A stretch of 64,000 nt of DNA from Gnetum montanum. Taxonomy: Eukaryota > Streptophyta > Gnetopsida > Gnetales > Gnetaceae. Location of the stretch: contig MNCI01021017.1 of NCBI GenBank assembly GCA_015680685.1, positions 159,477-223,476 on the forward strand, in the 5' to 3' direction. The notes under the pieces were generated by a model. That model was not told the DNA's origin. It worked only from the letters and a program-made list of their open reading frames with translations, and ran no database searches. The translations under genes were made by a program, and so were the position numbers. Position 1 is the stretch's first letter. Each line of letters starts with the position of its first letter. This document shows, in pieces, positions 21,446 to 31,993 of the stretch.

Positions 21446-23702
21446 ATGAAATCTTCCCAGATCAACATAGTGGCACTACAAATATTTAACTTTGGGGCTA
21501 GGACCTCAAACCTTGTGACTATGACAGAACCCATAACTGTCATTGAAGAGATAAACCCTCAAGGTCCAACTCGCCAGTCACTTAGGCTATAGGGCAAGGA
21601 CCCTACTTACGCAATCCTCACACTAGAACAATATAACTTCATTTGTGTGAAGATTCAAGCTAACTTGCCTATCGACTGCGTAGAAAAAGAAGCAAAGCAA
21701 AACTATGAGCTCATTTACAAGGGAGGTCATGAGTTCACTCCCTCAGTATTTGACATGATCCCCCTTTTCAAGCCCCATCATCAACTCATATCATAGCTTT
21801 CCATGGCAAGGAATCAAACCTTACAGCCACCTCCGATAGAGCCTCAAAGTGGAGATGAGGAAGATGACTTTGCGGTCCAATCTAAGCATGGAGATTCATA
21901 CCATACCGTCAGTCCTCATGCCCATACAAATCCATCATTCCAACCTTTCCTGGAAGAAACCATACTTCCTCCTTTATCTGAAAACACTCAAGCACCAGTT
22001 TCTCTACAAGAAGTACCCACTTCCATTTCCACCTTCTCCATGCCCAACATTCAATTTGATACGTCCATCTCCATCATACCTCCAGTCGCCATGTTACCCA
22101 CTCCTCCACAAATACAGTCCCAACAACCCCCTCCTCAAATTAATGTGGGATCAATCTTCCGACCTCAAGTAATTGGGATGCCATCAGTTATACCAACTTC
22201 CACATCCATCCACTACATACCACAAGTACAAACCCATGGAGCACCTTTGATTACTTCAGCCCAACATGTTCAGGTTGTCACCTCACAACCTGTGGCTAGG
22301 CAGTCGGTTTTACCACATGTTTAGCCAAACCAACTTACTCACTACAACGTACCACACCCGGCAATCCCATCTTTGAATGTTGCTCCACCACAACAATTGA
22401 CAATCCAACAGCCTCCCTTGCCATAGAAAATGCAACAATCAAACTACTACCAATCACAATCTAGTCAACTAGCTGCTCTACCTACCACCCAAGAGTGGGC
22501 AAACACAAAGAAAATTATGAACTCATTAACTGAGGAGGTAAAGCACCTTAAAATTGCAAACATTGAGGAAGTCAAGGTGTTGGACTTCTACCAAGATGAC
22601 CCAATCAACCCTTCAGTTCCACCATTAACCGTACCAAAGGGAATCTCATTACCTCAACTAATCAAATACAATGGAGAGGGAGATCCAAATGCCCATCTGG
22701 TATCATTTTGACTAGAATTTCTATTACTTCAGGCCTGGCCGCATGCAATTGTACGTGTATTTGCTATGTCCTTGACAGGAAAAGCCTTAGACTAGTACTG
22801 AGCTTTACCCTGTAACTCCATATCCTCTTTAGAGGATTTTTTACATTAGTTCGTTACTCGTTTCAAATATAATTTAAAGCCTGAAGCCACACTAGATGGT
22901 CTGATTTAGATTAAATAAGCCCTGTTAGAGCCAGTACAAAAATTTATCCAAAGGTGAAGTGTAGCCTTGAATGAAGTTCATGAGCCCATCCCTGAAACAT
23001 ACTTGCTTACCATCCTTAAGGTTGCCGTGAATGACTTCATTAAATCAAAAATTTATTATTTGAGTGCCTATACTTTGAGTCAAGAATTCACACAATTAAG
23101 AACATAGAAGAGGCGGTGCAAGCAAGGAATGACCCAACTTACTTAGCCTTTAGGAGCCAACATATGAGGAAGGATAAGGATAAATCCAAAATGACAGTAG
23201 CAGCTGGGATGAAGACAATCAAACCTAACAATTCAGGATAGAAAGAAAAAGAAACCACAAACATGGGTCACACTCGTACATTTGAACGAAAAGATGTTAC
23301 CCAATACACATCCTTGCCTATGAAACCTTCACAATTATTAGATCAACTTCTAAGGCCAGGTTAATCAAACATAAACAAATGTCCCCTGCGGCATCCCAAA
23401 AACACAATCGATTCTATGAGTTGGCTAAAAACCCAACTTTAGCACCAACCGATGAGCCTCCCGATCCAAGAGGCTTTAGGTTGAACAGGTTTTGCAAATA
23501 TCACCAATGGTGTGGGCACGGAACTAACTACTGCTTCACCTTAAAACAAGATATACAGTGCATGATTGATAGGGGTGAAATAGTATTTGACGAGGCAAAC
23601 CCAGTAAAACTCCAAAATCAACCCATGGGGGTCTACAAGGATCCTCTCAATACTAAGGACACACCATATGTGATTAACACTATCCATGTGGACAATGCAT
23701 AA
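21446..23702 (+). pseudogene. gag: gag pseudogene of element IV
   Basis: Probable start at 21446 (MKSSQINIVALQ). A proline- and glutamine-rich N-terminal part (21803-22324) is followed by the Gag domain entry LPQLIKYNGEGDPNAHLVSF (~22650-22710), a decayed middle (22711-23378, several stops and frame changes), and a zinc-finger-like FCKYHQWCGHGTNYCFTLKQ (~23490-23550) followed by a conserved helix, as in Tat-lineage Gags. Stops include TAG at ~21590 and ~22322. Packages element RNA in virus-like particles. The ORF ends at 23702 and the next coding stretch is the protease linker. Confidence 0.85.
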
Positions 23703-25157
23703 GACATTCCTCAAAAACCTTTTGTAATTTGTAGGCCTTTTGAAACTACATCTACCTCAACACCTCCCCAAACCCCTTTTGTCATGTGCACATTCCTTGC
23801 ACCACAAAAACCATTCGTTGTTCGCACACCTCCTTTTGTCATAGTAGCAACCATGCCATTAGGAACCTGACCCACTCCCTTTGTTATCCAGGTGCCAAAA
23901 CATCCTAACATGCAACCCCCTACAGTTCCCCCGTGACCCTTGTGAGAGCACCTTGCTGATAGGCTGATAAGAGAGTACCTAGAAAAAGAACATCATGAGC
24001 ATGAATTGGGACCACCAAAGCCCATACTGCTAAATGTTGTTCCTATGGTTCCATCCACCAGTGAGCCTAGCACAAGTCATTGAGATAAGGATACTGACAC
24101 TCTTAGTGTCCCAAACTCAAAATCCCTAGTTACTGACACAAGAATCCCTCCACAAGAGATATGAATGCTGGGTCAAATAGACCAAGTCTCCACAGACAAG
24201 AGTATCCCAAGTGGTAAGGATCTACCAAGTGCATTGACCTAAGTCACATAGGCTTTGAAACAAAATAATCCCTCCTTAAGCCTGTACAATATAGTAATGA
24301 CCACACTGGTACATCAGGAAGCTCTCATGCATATGTTGACTTCAATTCCTATTAGCAAGAACCTTCCTGTAGATGAGCCATCCATTTATGCAGTACTATC
24401 CCCACAATCTCAAGAGTCGAGGCAAACATCCATAGAATTTCACACTAATGATATTAAGCCAGATGAGAAAACTGGAGAGGTTACTACTACCCCTATGTTC
24501 ATGAAAATACAAGTCAACCACTTCAAGATACGTAGGGTGCATGTCGACGACAGTGCAGCAACAAATGTAATATTTTTTCTTGTCATCGAAAAACTAGGTC
24601 TCACAGAGCAAATACAGCCCACAAAAACTTCCTTTTTAAAATCCTTCAAGGGTTCCCATGTCATGGTAAAAGGCGTGATTACCTTGGATTTTGTAGTAGG
24701 GGACCAGTTCCCCTCATCGGTTGAATTCGTAGTGGCTGATGAAATGCCGGGATTCAATCTGATTCTAGGACAACCTTGGCTAGCTCAACTTAGAGCCATG
24801 TCCTCACCAATCCATCAAGAAATCCACCTACCTTATGAGGGTAGTGAAATCATCATACATGAAGACATGACAACATCTCTCACTTCCTTGCACTCGAGAA
24901 TGGATCAAGGGTCAGAGGTTGAGTTCTCTGAGCCTAAACAAGAAACCATGAGTGCACTTCAAGACACAAAACATGATCCTACTAGAATTGAGGAAGCATT
25001 GGATGTCACAGACATAGGAGCCATTCTCACTGACATCTCTTGGTCGAAGCTACCTTTTGACATCTCCAATGAAGGGGAAGGGGAGTATAAGATCGCACCT
25101 ACATGCCCCACCCCTCATGTCAAACTACGAAGAATAAAAAAACAACTCAATAACTAG
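23703..25157 (+). pseudogene. Protease (retropepsin-like) of element IV
   Basis: A linker (23703-24254) with five P-F-V motifs (KPFVI, TPFVM, KPFVV, PPFVI, TPFVI) and a few stops leads to an open frame from 24255 (300 residues). FKIRRVHVDDSAATNV occupies the active-site position. Relatives have an Asp followed within two residues by Gly, which is missing here. A hydrophobic flap region, FNLILGQPWLAQL and SPIHQEIHLPY match the C-terminal half of plant Ty3/gypsy proteases. The frame ends at 25157 in charged residues with no RT fused on, unlike autonomous relatives. Probably inactive. Confidence 0.8.
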
Positions 25158-25164
25158 GGAAAAC

Positions 25165-26490
25165 TATCAAGCGTTCGAAATGACATTAAACTACCAACCG
25201 TCTGGTACGATGTTAAACTGCCAATGAACGTCCGCAATGACGTTAAACTAGCCACAGTCAGAAATGGCTGGTTTCTTTTAAGTTTCCTAAAACTATTATC
25301 ACTTTCGGCCTACTATGGCCTAAAACTAGTAATCCCTCTTTCTTTGTTCAACACATATGCAACGGTCCACCATGAATCTAAACTGATGTGCATGGCTCGA
25401 AATTGCCTTAACTAGAGCTCAGTATGTTGCAAGTTTACAAACTCTCGTTATGTTATGTCAAATTTTCATTTACATATCACAAGTTGCAATTTTAATTCAT
25501 GCATTCTCGTTACTTTTCTTTTTATAAATATTTGCCTTACATTTTGTTCTACATTTTGGAATCTCATTTTACATTTAGCTACACACATATGTTCACAATA
25601 TACCTAAGAAAATAAGAAAAACAACAAAAAAGAGAATATATATATATATAAATATTGAACGTCAACATGGAAATAACACATCATGCCACGATTAAATCCA
25701 TATCATTACATCTATCCTCATACATTTCCATTATACATAAAAAATCCAAAACATTTGGTAGCTAAAGCTGGACTAACAGTTAGCTCACACATCGGTACTA
25801 GGAGGGGGCTGGCCCCCAAAATCCTCCACATCATCTGCTCCTACTCCACTAGGACCAGCTTCATCATTACTATGTCCCTACAATGGAATGAAAAAAACAA
25901 ACAAATAGGTAAGCATAACAAAACAACTCATGAATAAAAAACCTGGAAGGACATTAACACTAAGACTAAAAACAATAAAATCATACAAAAGTAAGAGCCA
26001 TAATAAAACACTCATAGGTGAAAAGGGCCTTACTTAGGCACTAAGGTGTACAATAACAGAGCATTCAAACTTGCTAACATGGATAGGAATGAGTTCGCTA
26101 ATCCCATAAATCACCTGTACTTGAAATGGTACTATGTCTGATGAACTTGAGGTACATAATGGTCCTGGCATCACGATCTAAAACTGATGCCATAGAATGG
26201 TCCTGGGTCTATGACTTGAAACTGGCACCATAGAGCATCTTGGCGTCAGGATAGTAAATTGACACCACAGAGCTCCATCCAACATGACACTAAATTGCCA
26301 AATTTGTCTACCATGATGTAAAACTAGCATGTAGAGTCCACTAAGACTATAAACTAGTTTTCCTCTTCACAATCTGCTATGACTATAAACTAGCACTGCA
26401 TCGTCTGCTATGATGCTAAACTAGTGTTGTCCAAAGGATTATGACATGAAACTAACCCACAATAGTCTGCTAAGACTATAAACTGGAGAA
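25165..26490. repeat. Two hairpin-repeat blocks between protease and PPT, element IV
   Basis: Same unit type as 14799-15041 but in the opposite orientation, as expected for the opposite strand. A short block (25165-25250) includes AACGTC-CGCAAT-GACGTT (25227-25244). A longer block (26120-26490) includes GCATC-GTCTGCTAT-GATGC (26398-26416) and ATAGTC-TGCTAA-GACTAT (26462-26479). Units end AAACTAGC. Between the blocks (25250-26120) lies AT-rich sequence with no supported gene. Confidence 0.8.
25635..25650. repeat. (AT)n microsatellite
   Basis: Eight alternating AT dinucleotides, then AAATATTG. Confidence 0.9.
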
Positions 26491-27355
26491 ATCATTGACG
26501 ACTAGGCAATACTTGAAAAGATATGTTGCTACAATTGGCTGTACGTGCTCCACAAAGACTTGCTGCATAATTTGTCTCATGGACCCTGATGAAGCTGATG
26601 CTTTTCATGATTCTTTCTACTTTGAAATTGCACANAGGTTAATCAATCTGTTCATAAGTACATTCCTGACTTCTGATACATTCCTTATTCCCCATCATTT
26701 TAGCCTTATCCTATTCAATTATACCCCCTTGATACATTCTACTCATTCCAAAGCTCTTGATACACTGTTGCACACTGGGATTCTCTAACCAGTTGCAATG
26801 CAAAACACAGTACATGGTACATGATACAAATGCAAGCACATGAGCATGAGTGCAGCACTGAAAGCAAGCTCTTTCAAAAAGACCAAAAAAAAAAGAAAAA
26901 AGATCAAAGAGAAAAATGCATGGAAAAGGTCTTCATGACCCCGTTGACATCATAGACCGAAGACCATTGGCTCTTCTCATACAAGCCCCAGGTGGGAAGG
27001 AAATTGTCTTGGAAAAATAGTTACACTCGTGTCTCAAATGATCATGTTGCATATCATCGCATGGCTTTGGCTGTTTACAATAGGCTCCCATAAATACTCT
27101 ACAAGAGTCTCATTTCTCCAAAGAATGCACCTCCTATGTCTTGGTTCTGAGTTTGCTAAACACTAGCTATTGACAAGGACTAAAAATATGGTTTGTTCAT
27201 GTGAGAGCATTCCTCTCCCACAATTCCAATAGCAATTATAACCTTTGATCAACTCTTGATTTCCCACAATTACAATCAATCCCCTTGTACTTTTGAACAT
27301 GGTGTGATGATGTCCAGCCAGGGGCCGATGGACAATGCTTGGTACTTGGTTAGCC
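26491..27355. other. Non-coding 3' part of element IV
   Basis: No coding domain is recognised. One undetermined base lies at 26635, and an A-rich purine run at 26881-26914. Confidence 0.6.
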
Positions 27356-27436
27356 ATGGTGTTTTGTACTTCTTTGTTGACGCCTCTCAGGTGGATTCCT
27401 CCATACGTCAATAAAGAGGGGCCAATGAAACACCAT
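27356..27436 (+). promoter_or_regulatory. PPT of element IV inside a hairpin
   Basis: 5' arm 27356-27382 (ATGGTGTTTTG, then TTCTTTGTTGACG); 3' arm 27406-27436 (CGTCAATAAAGA, then GGGGCCAATG, then AAACACCAT). Outer stem 9 bp, inner stem 12 bp, with the G-run in the internal loop. The PPT (AAAGAGGGGCC) ends at the LTR start 27426. Loop contains ATTCCTCCAT. Confidence 0.75.
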
Positions 27437-29191
27437 TAATTTCATCCTAGCACTATGAGACAAGAACAACTCAGAGCCTTTTGAGCTTTCGGGAGGAAAA
27501 AATTTGACTAAGGCATGGAACTCATACTGGGCTTATCAAGCCAGGCTTGCTCATGCTGTGCTTGTCAAGCTGGGCTTGCCCTCAACATGAGGAACTCCAA
27601 TGACTTCAAGATCAAGTCAGAGATGGTCCAATCTAAGGGTGCAAGTCTTCTTTATAGGGCCACTATTGTCCACTTCAAGTTTTAGCAATCAAGAGTTTAG
27701 ATTTTAGGCCAGATTGCACAAATTTTCCTAGGTCATGCTGAGGTCACGCTGGCAACATGAGTACAACATGAGTGTTGATCACGCCCACTGTGAACAAACT
27801 CCAAGAGCCTTAAAATTGAGTCAAAATGGTCTGACTTCAAAGGTGTAAGTCATCCTCAATGTCTATTGATGCCTACTTCAAGTCCCAGCCTCCAGAATTC
27901 TAGAATTTAGTTCCAAAATCACAAATATTTTGTTACTCATACTCAGGTCACGCTGGGTTCACGCTCAGCTCATACTGGCAGCGTGAGTCCAGCGTGAGCT
28001 ACCAAAAGTGACTCAAATCAAGGCACACCCAAGCTCATTTTTCAACATGTAGATCACTCTTAGGGTCAACCATAGTTAGGCAATCATTACAAATAAAGAA
28101 CAGGCTTCAAAGAGTAAAAATTGGTGTGAAATGCATCATTTTCATCTTACTCATGCCCAGGTCACGCTGAGGTCACGCTGGCAGCATGAGTACAGCGTGA
28201 GTACTGATCATGCCTAGTCAAAAGCATGGAAAACACACATTGAGGACATGCCAAGACAAAATAAAATCATGATGGAAGCTTTTGTAAAACATAAATGCCT
28301 CAAATAGCCACAAAACCACTCACATCAGCATCCTGCAGCAGTCAATTCATGGATCAAGAAGTTCCAAATGAGCCGGAGTCAATTTCTCTTATTGTACAAT
28401 ATCATTTTTATTGTAAATTTTCACCATTTGTGAGCTTGTCAAGCTCTTACACTCCAAATTGTATTTGCTTCTATGGGCGTAAGGTAGCTTGTGTAAGCCA
28501 ATACACGTTGTAAGATACAATGCATCTGGTCAAGAATGTAGCTTTCATGTGCACATCCAATTCACACAAAGTTTTCCATCAAACACCTATTACATGATTT
28601 GTTTTCCTCTCATTTCTCAACCGTTGATTCCATTCATGAAATTCCGCACCCAAGCCTAGTGAAACCTTATAAATACCTCATCCATTCACATAAATGGGGT
28701 TGGAAATTTTGGGAGGTTAATGGCTTTGGGAGCATTGACCAGCAACTTTGGACGCTTAGGCGTAGGTGACCCCTAGCATCCAAGAACTTGTAAGCACATC
28801 ACTCCGGGGCTTAGCGCTTGACTTGCAATCCACACACGCAACTACACTTTGACCAGTGCACTTCCTTGTTAAGCAATATAATACAGTTCATTATTATCTT
28901 CCATTATATTGTTTGTTCTATTTTGATCTATTTTACGCTTTTGTATACACTATCGTAGTTACGCTTTATTTATATTTCGTATGTCACTAGTTATGATAAC
29001 CCCAGCGCAAGCGATAGCTTATGGTCGGGGAAGTCCTTGGTTGATTTGCGTGCAGAACATCCAAGGCACTCGACCTTCTTTTTCTTTCCAGCTTGCCCTC
29101 ACACGAAGGTAGGGTCAGCTGTGTCTCTTTAGTAATCTTTTGGCATTAGTTTTTCCCTTCCAGCCTCACGTTGATGATTTCAGTCAGCACA
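27426..29191 (+). mobile_element. Right LTR of element IV
   Basis: 1766 bp, homologous end to end with 19076-20841; both ends are shifted by 8350 bp. Differences are mostly transitions. TATA box TATAAATA at 28668-28675. Directly preceded by the PPT. Short open frames within it (e.g. 28295-28513) are not genes. Confidence 0.85.
27510..28225. repeat. U3 array of right LTR IV
   Basis: Same four blocks as in the left LTR, near 27510, 27735, 27950 and 28150, with GTCACGCTGGCAGCATGAGT-type cores. Confidence 0.8.
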
Positions 29192-29431
29192 GTAAATTAG
29201 CACTAGAAGGAGGGCCAACTTGTTTATCATCCCATCAAAATGTTGATCATGCTACCTTTTAAACGTTGCATAGACTAGGTGCCAAACTCAAGCTAAGCTT
29301 GCTCAAGTCCAGCTTGCTAAACTAATTGGGCGTACAGCCCTGCAAAACTCTTATGTTACGCCCAGCACTTCAAACTCTGCAACTACATCATTAGAACCCA
29401 AATAGTGTACACACGCTGCTTAAACAAGCCA
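29192..29431 (+). mobile_element. Truncated leader of a second element-IV copy
   Basis: Homologous to 20842-21112 (PBS and leader) but about 31 bp shorter. It stops abruptly before the leader tandem repeat. The right LTR is therefore followed by primer-site sequence, as in tandem elements sharing one LTR. Confidence 0.65.
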
Positions 29432-30129
29432 TAAAATAAAAAAATTTAGAAAAATAAATTTAAAATTAAGGAATAAAAACTACGTTACCCAAGTTAGGAC
29501 TTAGGTGAGGACTGCCAAAATCATAACTTCAAGAATGGGACTAAAAAAGAAAAAAGGATTTGGGTAACAACAATTTAAAAAAAATGAGAAACACACAAAA
29601 GGTAGAAATTAAAGGTCTAAAGAAATTTTTTTTAAAAAAATTCAACAGGTTTGAAAACCAAATTGGGAAATGAAATGGCCATAAGAAAATGGCAAGAATA
29701 GCTAAAAGAAAAAGATGGAAGAAGGTCCTCCTAGTGCCAAAAAGGTGTTGATGCGTAAATTTTGGATGCAGCAACATTGAAAAAGAAAAACTCATTTGAG
29801 AAGACTGTTGCCTAGGGAACCTCTTATATGGGTATGAAAACTTAGGAAAAATCTTAGTTAGAGAGGGCTATGTGACATTACAAAAAGAAAATTAAAATGG
29901 AAAATTGGGGAATTCAAATTAAGAAATAGTCTTAAATCGCAAGACTTAATAAAAACACAATAGTTAATTAAAGATAAATAAATTTTCCCTGGTCCCCCAC
30001 TGCTATCACCTATTTGCTGTTGGTTTGTTGTAGGTGTTGCCACAACCAACACTATTATGAAGAGAGAAGAATAACACTACTGTTGCCTGCACCAACTGTT
30101 GCCTCTACAATGGAGAGAGATGTTGTCCA
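29432..30129. other. AT-rich spacer, no recognised content
   Basis: A-rich on the plus strand; short minus-strand open frames (29541-29795, 29858-30052) resemble nothing I know. Confidence 0.5.
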
Positions 30130-30385
30130 TATGTGTGCAACACCATTGCACAACATGCTTTTTGAGAGAAAACCTGCATTGTTTGCCACTCATAGGGTGA
30201 TAGAAAAGGAGGCTTAATGGTTATATGTAATGTAGCAACCATCTGCAACACGTTTGTTTGAGAGAAAACCTATGTCGTCTATCACTCATAGGGTGAGAGA
30301 AAAGGAGGCTTAATGGTTCTATGTAGTGCAACAACCATCGACAACACTTCTATTTGAGAGAAAACTTGCGTTGTTTGCTATTGGT
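30130..30385. repeat. 96-bp tandem repeat, about 2.7 units
   Basis: The block TTTGAGAGAAAACC recurs at 30161, 30257 and 30353, exactly 96 bp apart, with CTCATAGGGTGA and GGAGGCTTAATGG between. Confidence 0.9.
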
Positions 30386-31009
30386 TTGCAGTGCATCACT
30401 TAAGCCATGGTGTTTGATGCTCCACTGTCCTGAGTCATGTCTGCTGCATTGGTATCTAGGAAGAGGAATAAAACCCAATTTTAGGAAGAAAAACCATCCT
30501 TTTTTGGTTTACTATTTGATAGGGGAAAATCTCCCTCCTTCTTGGGTAGATGTCACTTGTTGGTATTTAAAACCCAAGTCTACATATTTCAGATGCCTCA
30601 ACTTCTGGTATGTTTGCCTAATGTAATTGCCCACAACCACACATTGGTTCATGTAACACTAGGCATTCTCCCACCTTCTGTAACTGCCATGGTTGGTGAC
30701 ATTTCAACAACATTCCAAAGCTACATGTTAAGTAGAGTTTTTGTCATTTTTGGAAGTTATTGATACTAATAATGGATGATTAAGAAGTGCAAGTTTGTCA
30801 CTGTATGGAGCCCACCATGGCTCATGTTGTCAATGCATATAAAGAAAGGAAGATTTTCTTGCCATTCAAATCCACATATCTTATACATGTTGCTGCAACT
30901 GCTACAGTTGGGAATGTGTAGCCATGCAAGAATGGCTATCAAGTTAGCTCAAAAAACCAATTTTTTAATAATTTTTCCTAAGTGTCCAAATGAGGCCACA
31001 AGCTACAAA
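30386..31009. other. Unassigned sequence
   Basis: Open frames at 30354-30763 have no recognisable domain. No repeat found. Confidence 0.4.
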
Positions 31010-31620
31010 TTTTTTTAAGTGTTGGGACTATGCTCTCCACTACACCAAAGCATAGTCAGCTTAGTAGAGAGTATAGTCAACATAAAGGCTAGTTTGTAGA
31101 ATTTTTCTAAGTCTCAAGCTAGTAGTAGTAGATTTTTTTAACTACTGAGACTATGCTCTCCACCATACGAAAGTGTAGTCAGCATGGAAGCTCAGTCTTA
31201 CAAATTTTTTTTAACTATTGAGACTATGCTCTCCATTGCCCTAGAGTGTAGTCAAGCGTAGTCAGCCAGAAGCTAGTTTTTGCTAAAATTTTCTAAGTGT
31301 CAAGACTACACTCTCCATTGCCTAGGAGTGTAGTCAAGGATAGTCTACATGGAAGCCCAATTTTGGCAAAATTTTCTAATTGTTGAGACTATGCTCTCCA
31401 CCAAACTAGAGTGTAGTCAAGTGTAGATAGCATCAAAGCCTAGTTTTTTTGCATACTTTTTATATTTGTTGAGAATACACTCTCCACTGCCCTAGAGTGT
31501 AGTTGAGCATAGTCAATTGGAACACTAGGTTTTGTAGAAAATTTTCTAACTATTGTGACTATGCTCTTCCCCAATCCAAAGCGTAGTTAAGCATAGACAA
31601 CCAAAATAGCCTTTAAAGGC
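31010..31620. repeat. ~82-bp hairpin array, word GACTACACTC / GAGTGTAGTC
   Basis: Cores at 31025, 31148, 31222, 31304, 31386, 31473 and 31557 (last five intervals 74-87 bp). The best is GACTACACTC, a 12-base loop and GAGTGTAGTC at 31304-31335, with ten perfect pairs. Weaker TAGTC motifs continue to about 31940. A TATA-like CTATAAGTA follows at 31985. Confidence 0.9.
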
Positions 31621-31984
31621 CTCCACAACATAGCATTGGTATGAAACTTAGCTCCAACACACCTTTGGCAAGCAACATGCATCTTTTTGCACCTTCCTTT
31701 GTCCCAAAATTGTAATTATGCTCGACACCACTCTAGAATATGGAGAGCATAGTCCCAAAGTGTAGTTTCTAAAATTTGCATTTTTTGCATTTTCTTAGGT
31801 ACATTGCAGTCTCCTCGGCACATGCACATGTAGTTGGTAGCGTAGTCATAGTCTTGTAGCCTCACATAGTCTATTAGAGCATAACACAACTTGCCTCAGT
31901 GGTTAGCGTAGTTGGGGTACAACATAGTCCCAACCGTCCCACTACCACGTGGTAGTCTCTCTACAATTTTTGATAATCCTAACC

Positions 31985-31993
31985 CTATAAGTA
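31985..31993 (+). promoter_or_regulatory. Possible TATA box after the 82-bp array
   Basis: CTATAAGTA followed by CCCCC, the same context as the LTR TATA boxes at 20318 and 28668 (TATA, then C-rich). It suggests the array is the U3 of an otherwise unrecognised LTR. Confidence 0.35.

Larger units (their letters stand above)
19076..29431 (+). mobile_element. Element IV: gag-protease Ty3/gypsy element without RT or integrase
   Basis: LTR 19076-20841, PBS 20848, leader repeats, gag, protease, hairpin array, PPT 27411-27425, LTR 27426-29191. After the right LTR the sequence continues with the PBS-like and leader sequence of a second copy until 29431, where it breaks off. Gag and protease are damaged but long open stretches remain. 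Between the protease stop (25157) and the PPT there is no RT, RNase H or integrase, only repeats. It interrupts element V's protease on the left; the matching right flank was not found. Confidence 0.8.

Noticed and set aside
21205-21449. Small protein gene over the leader repeats
   Set aside because: The open frame is a by-product of the 28-31 bp tandem repeat and has no start context or relative.
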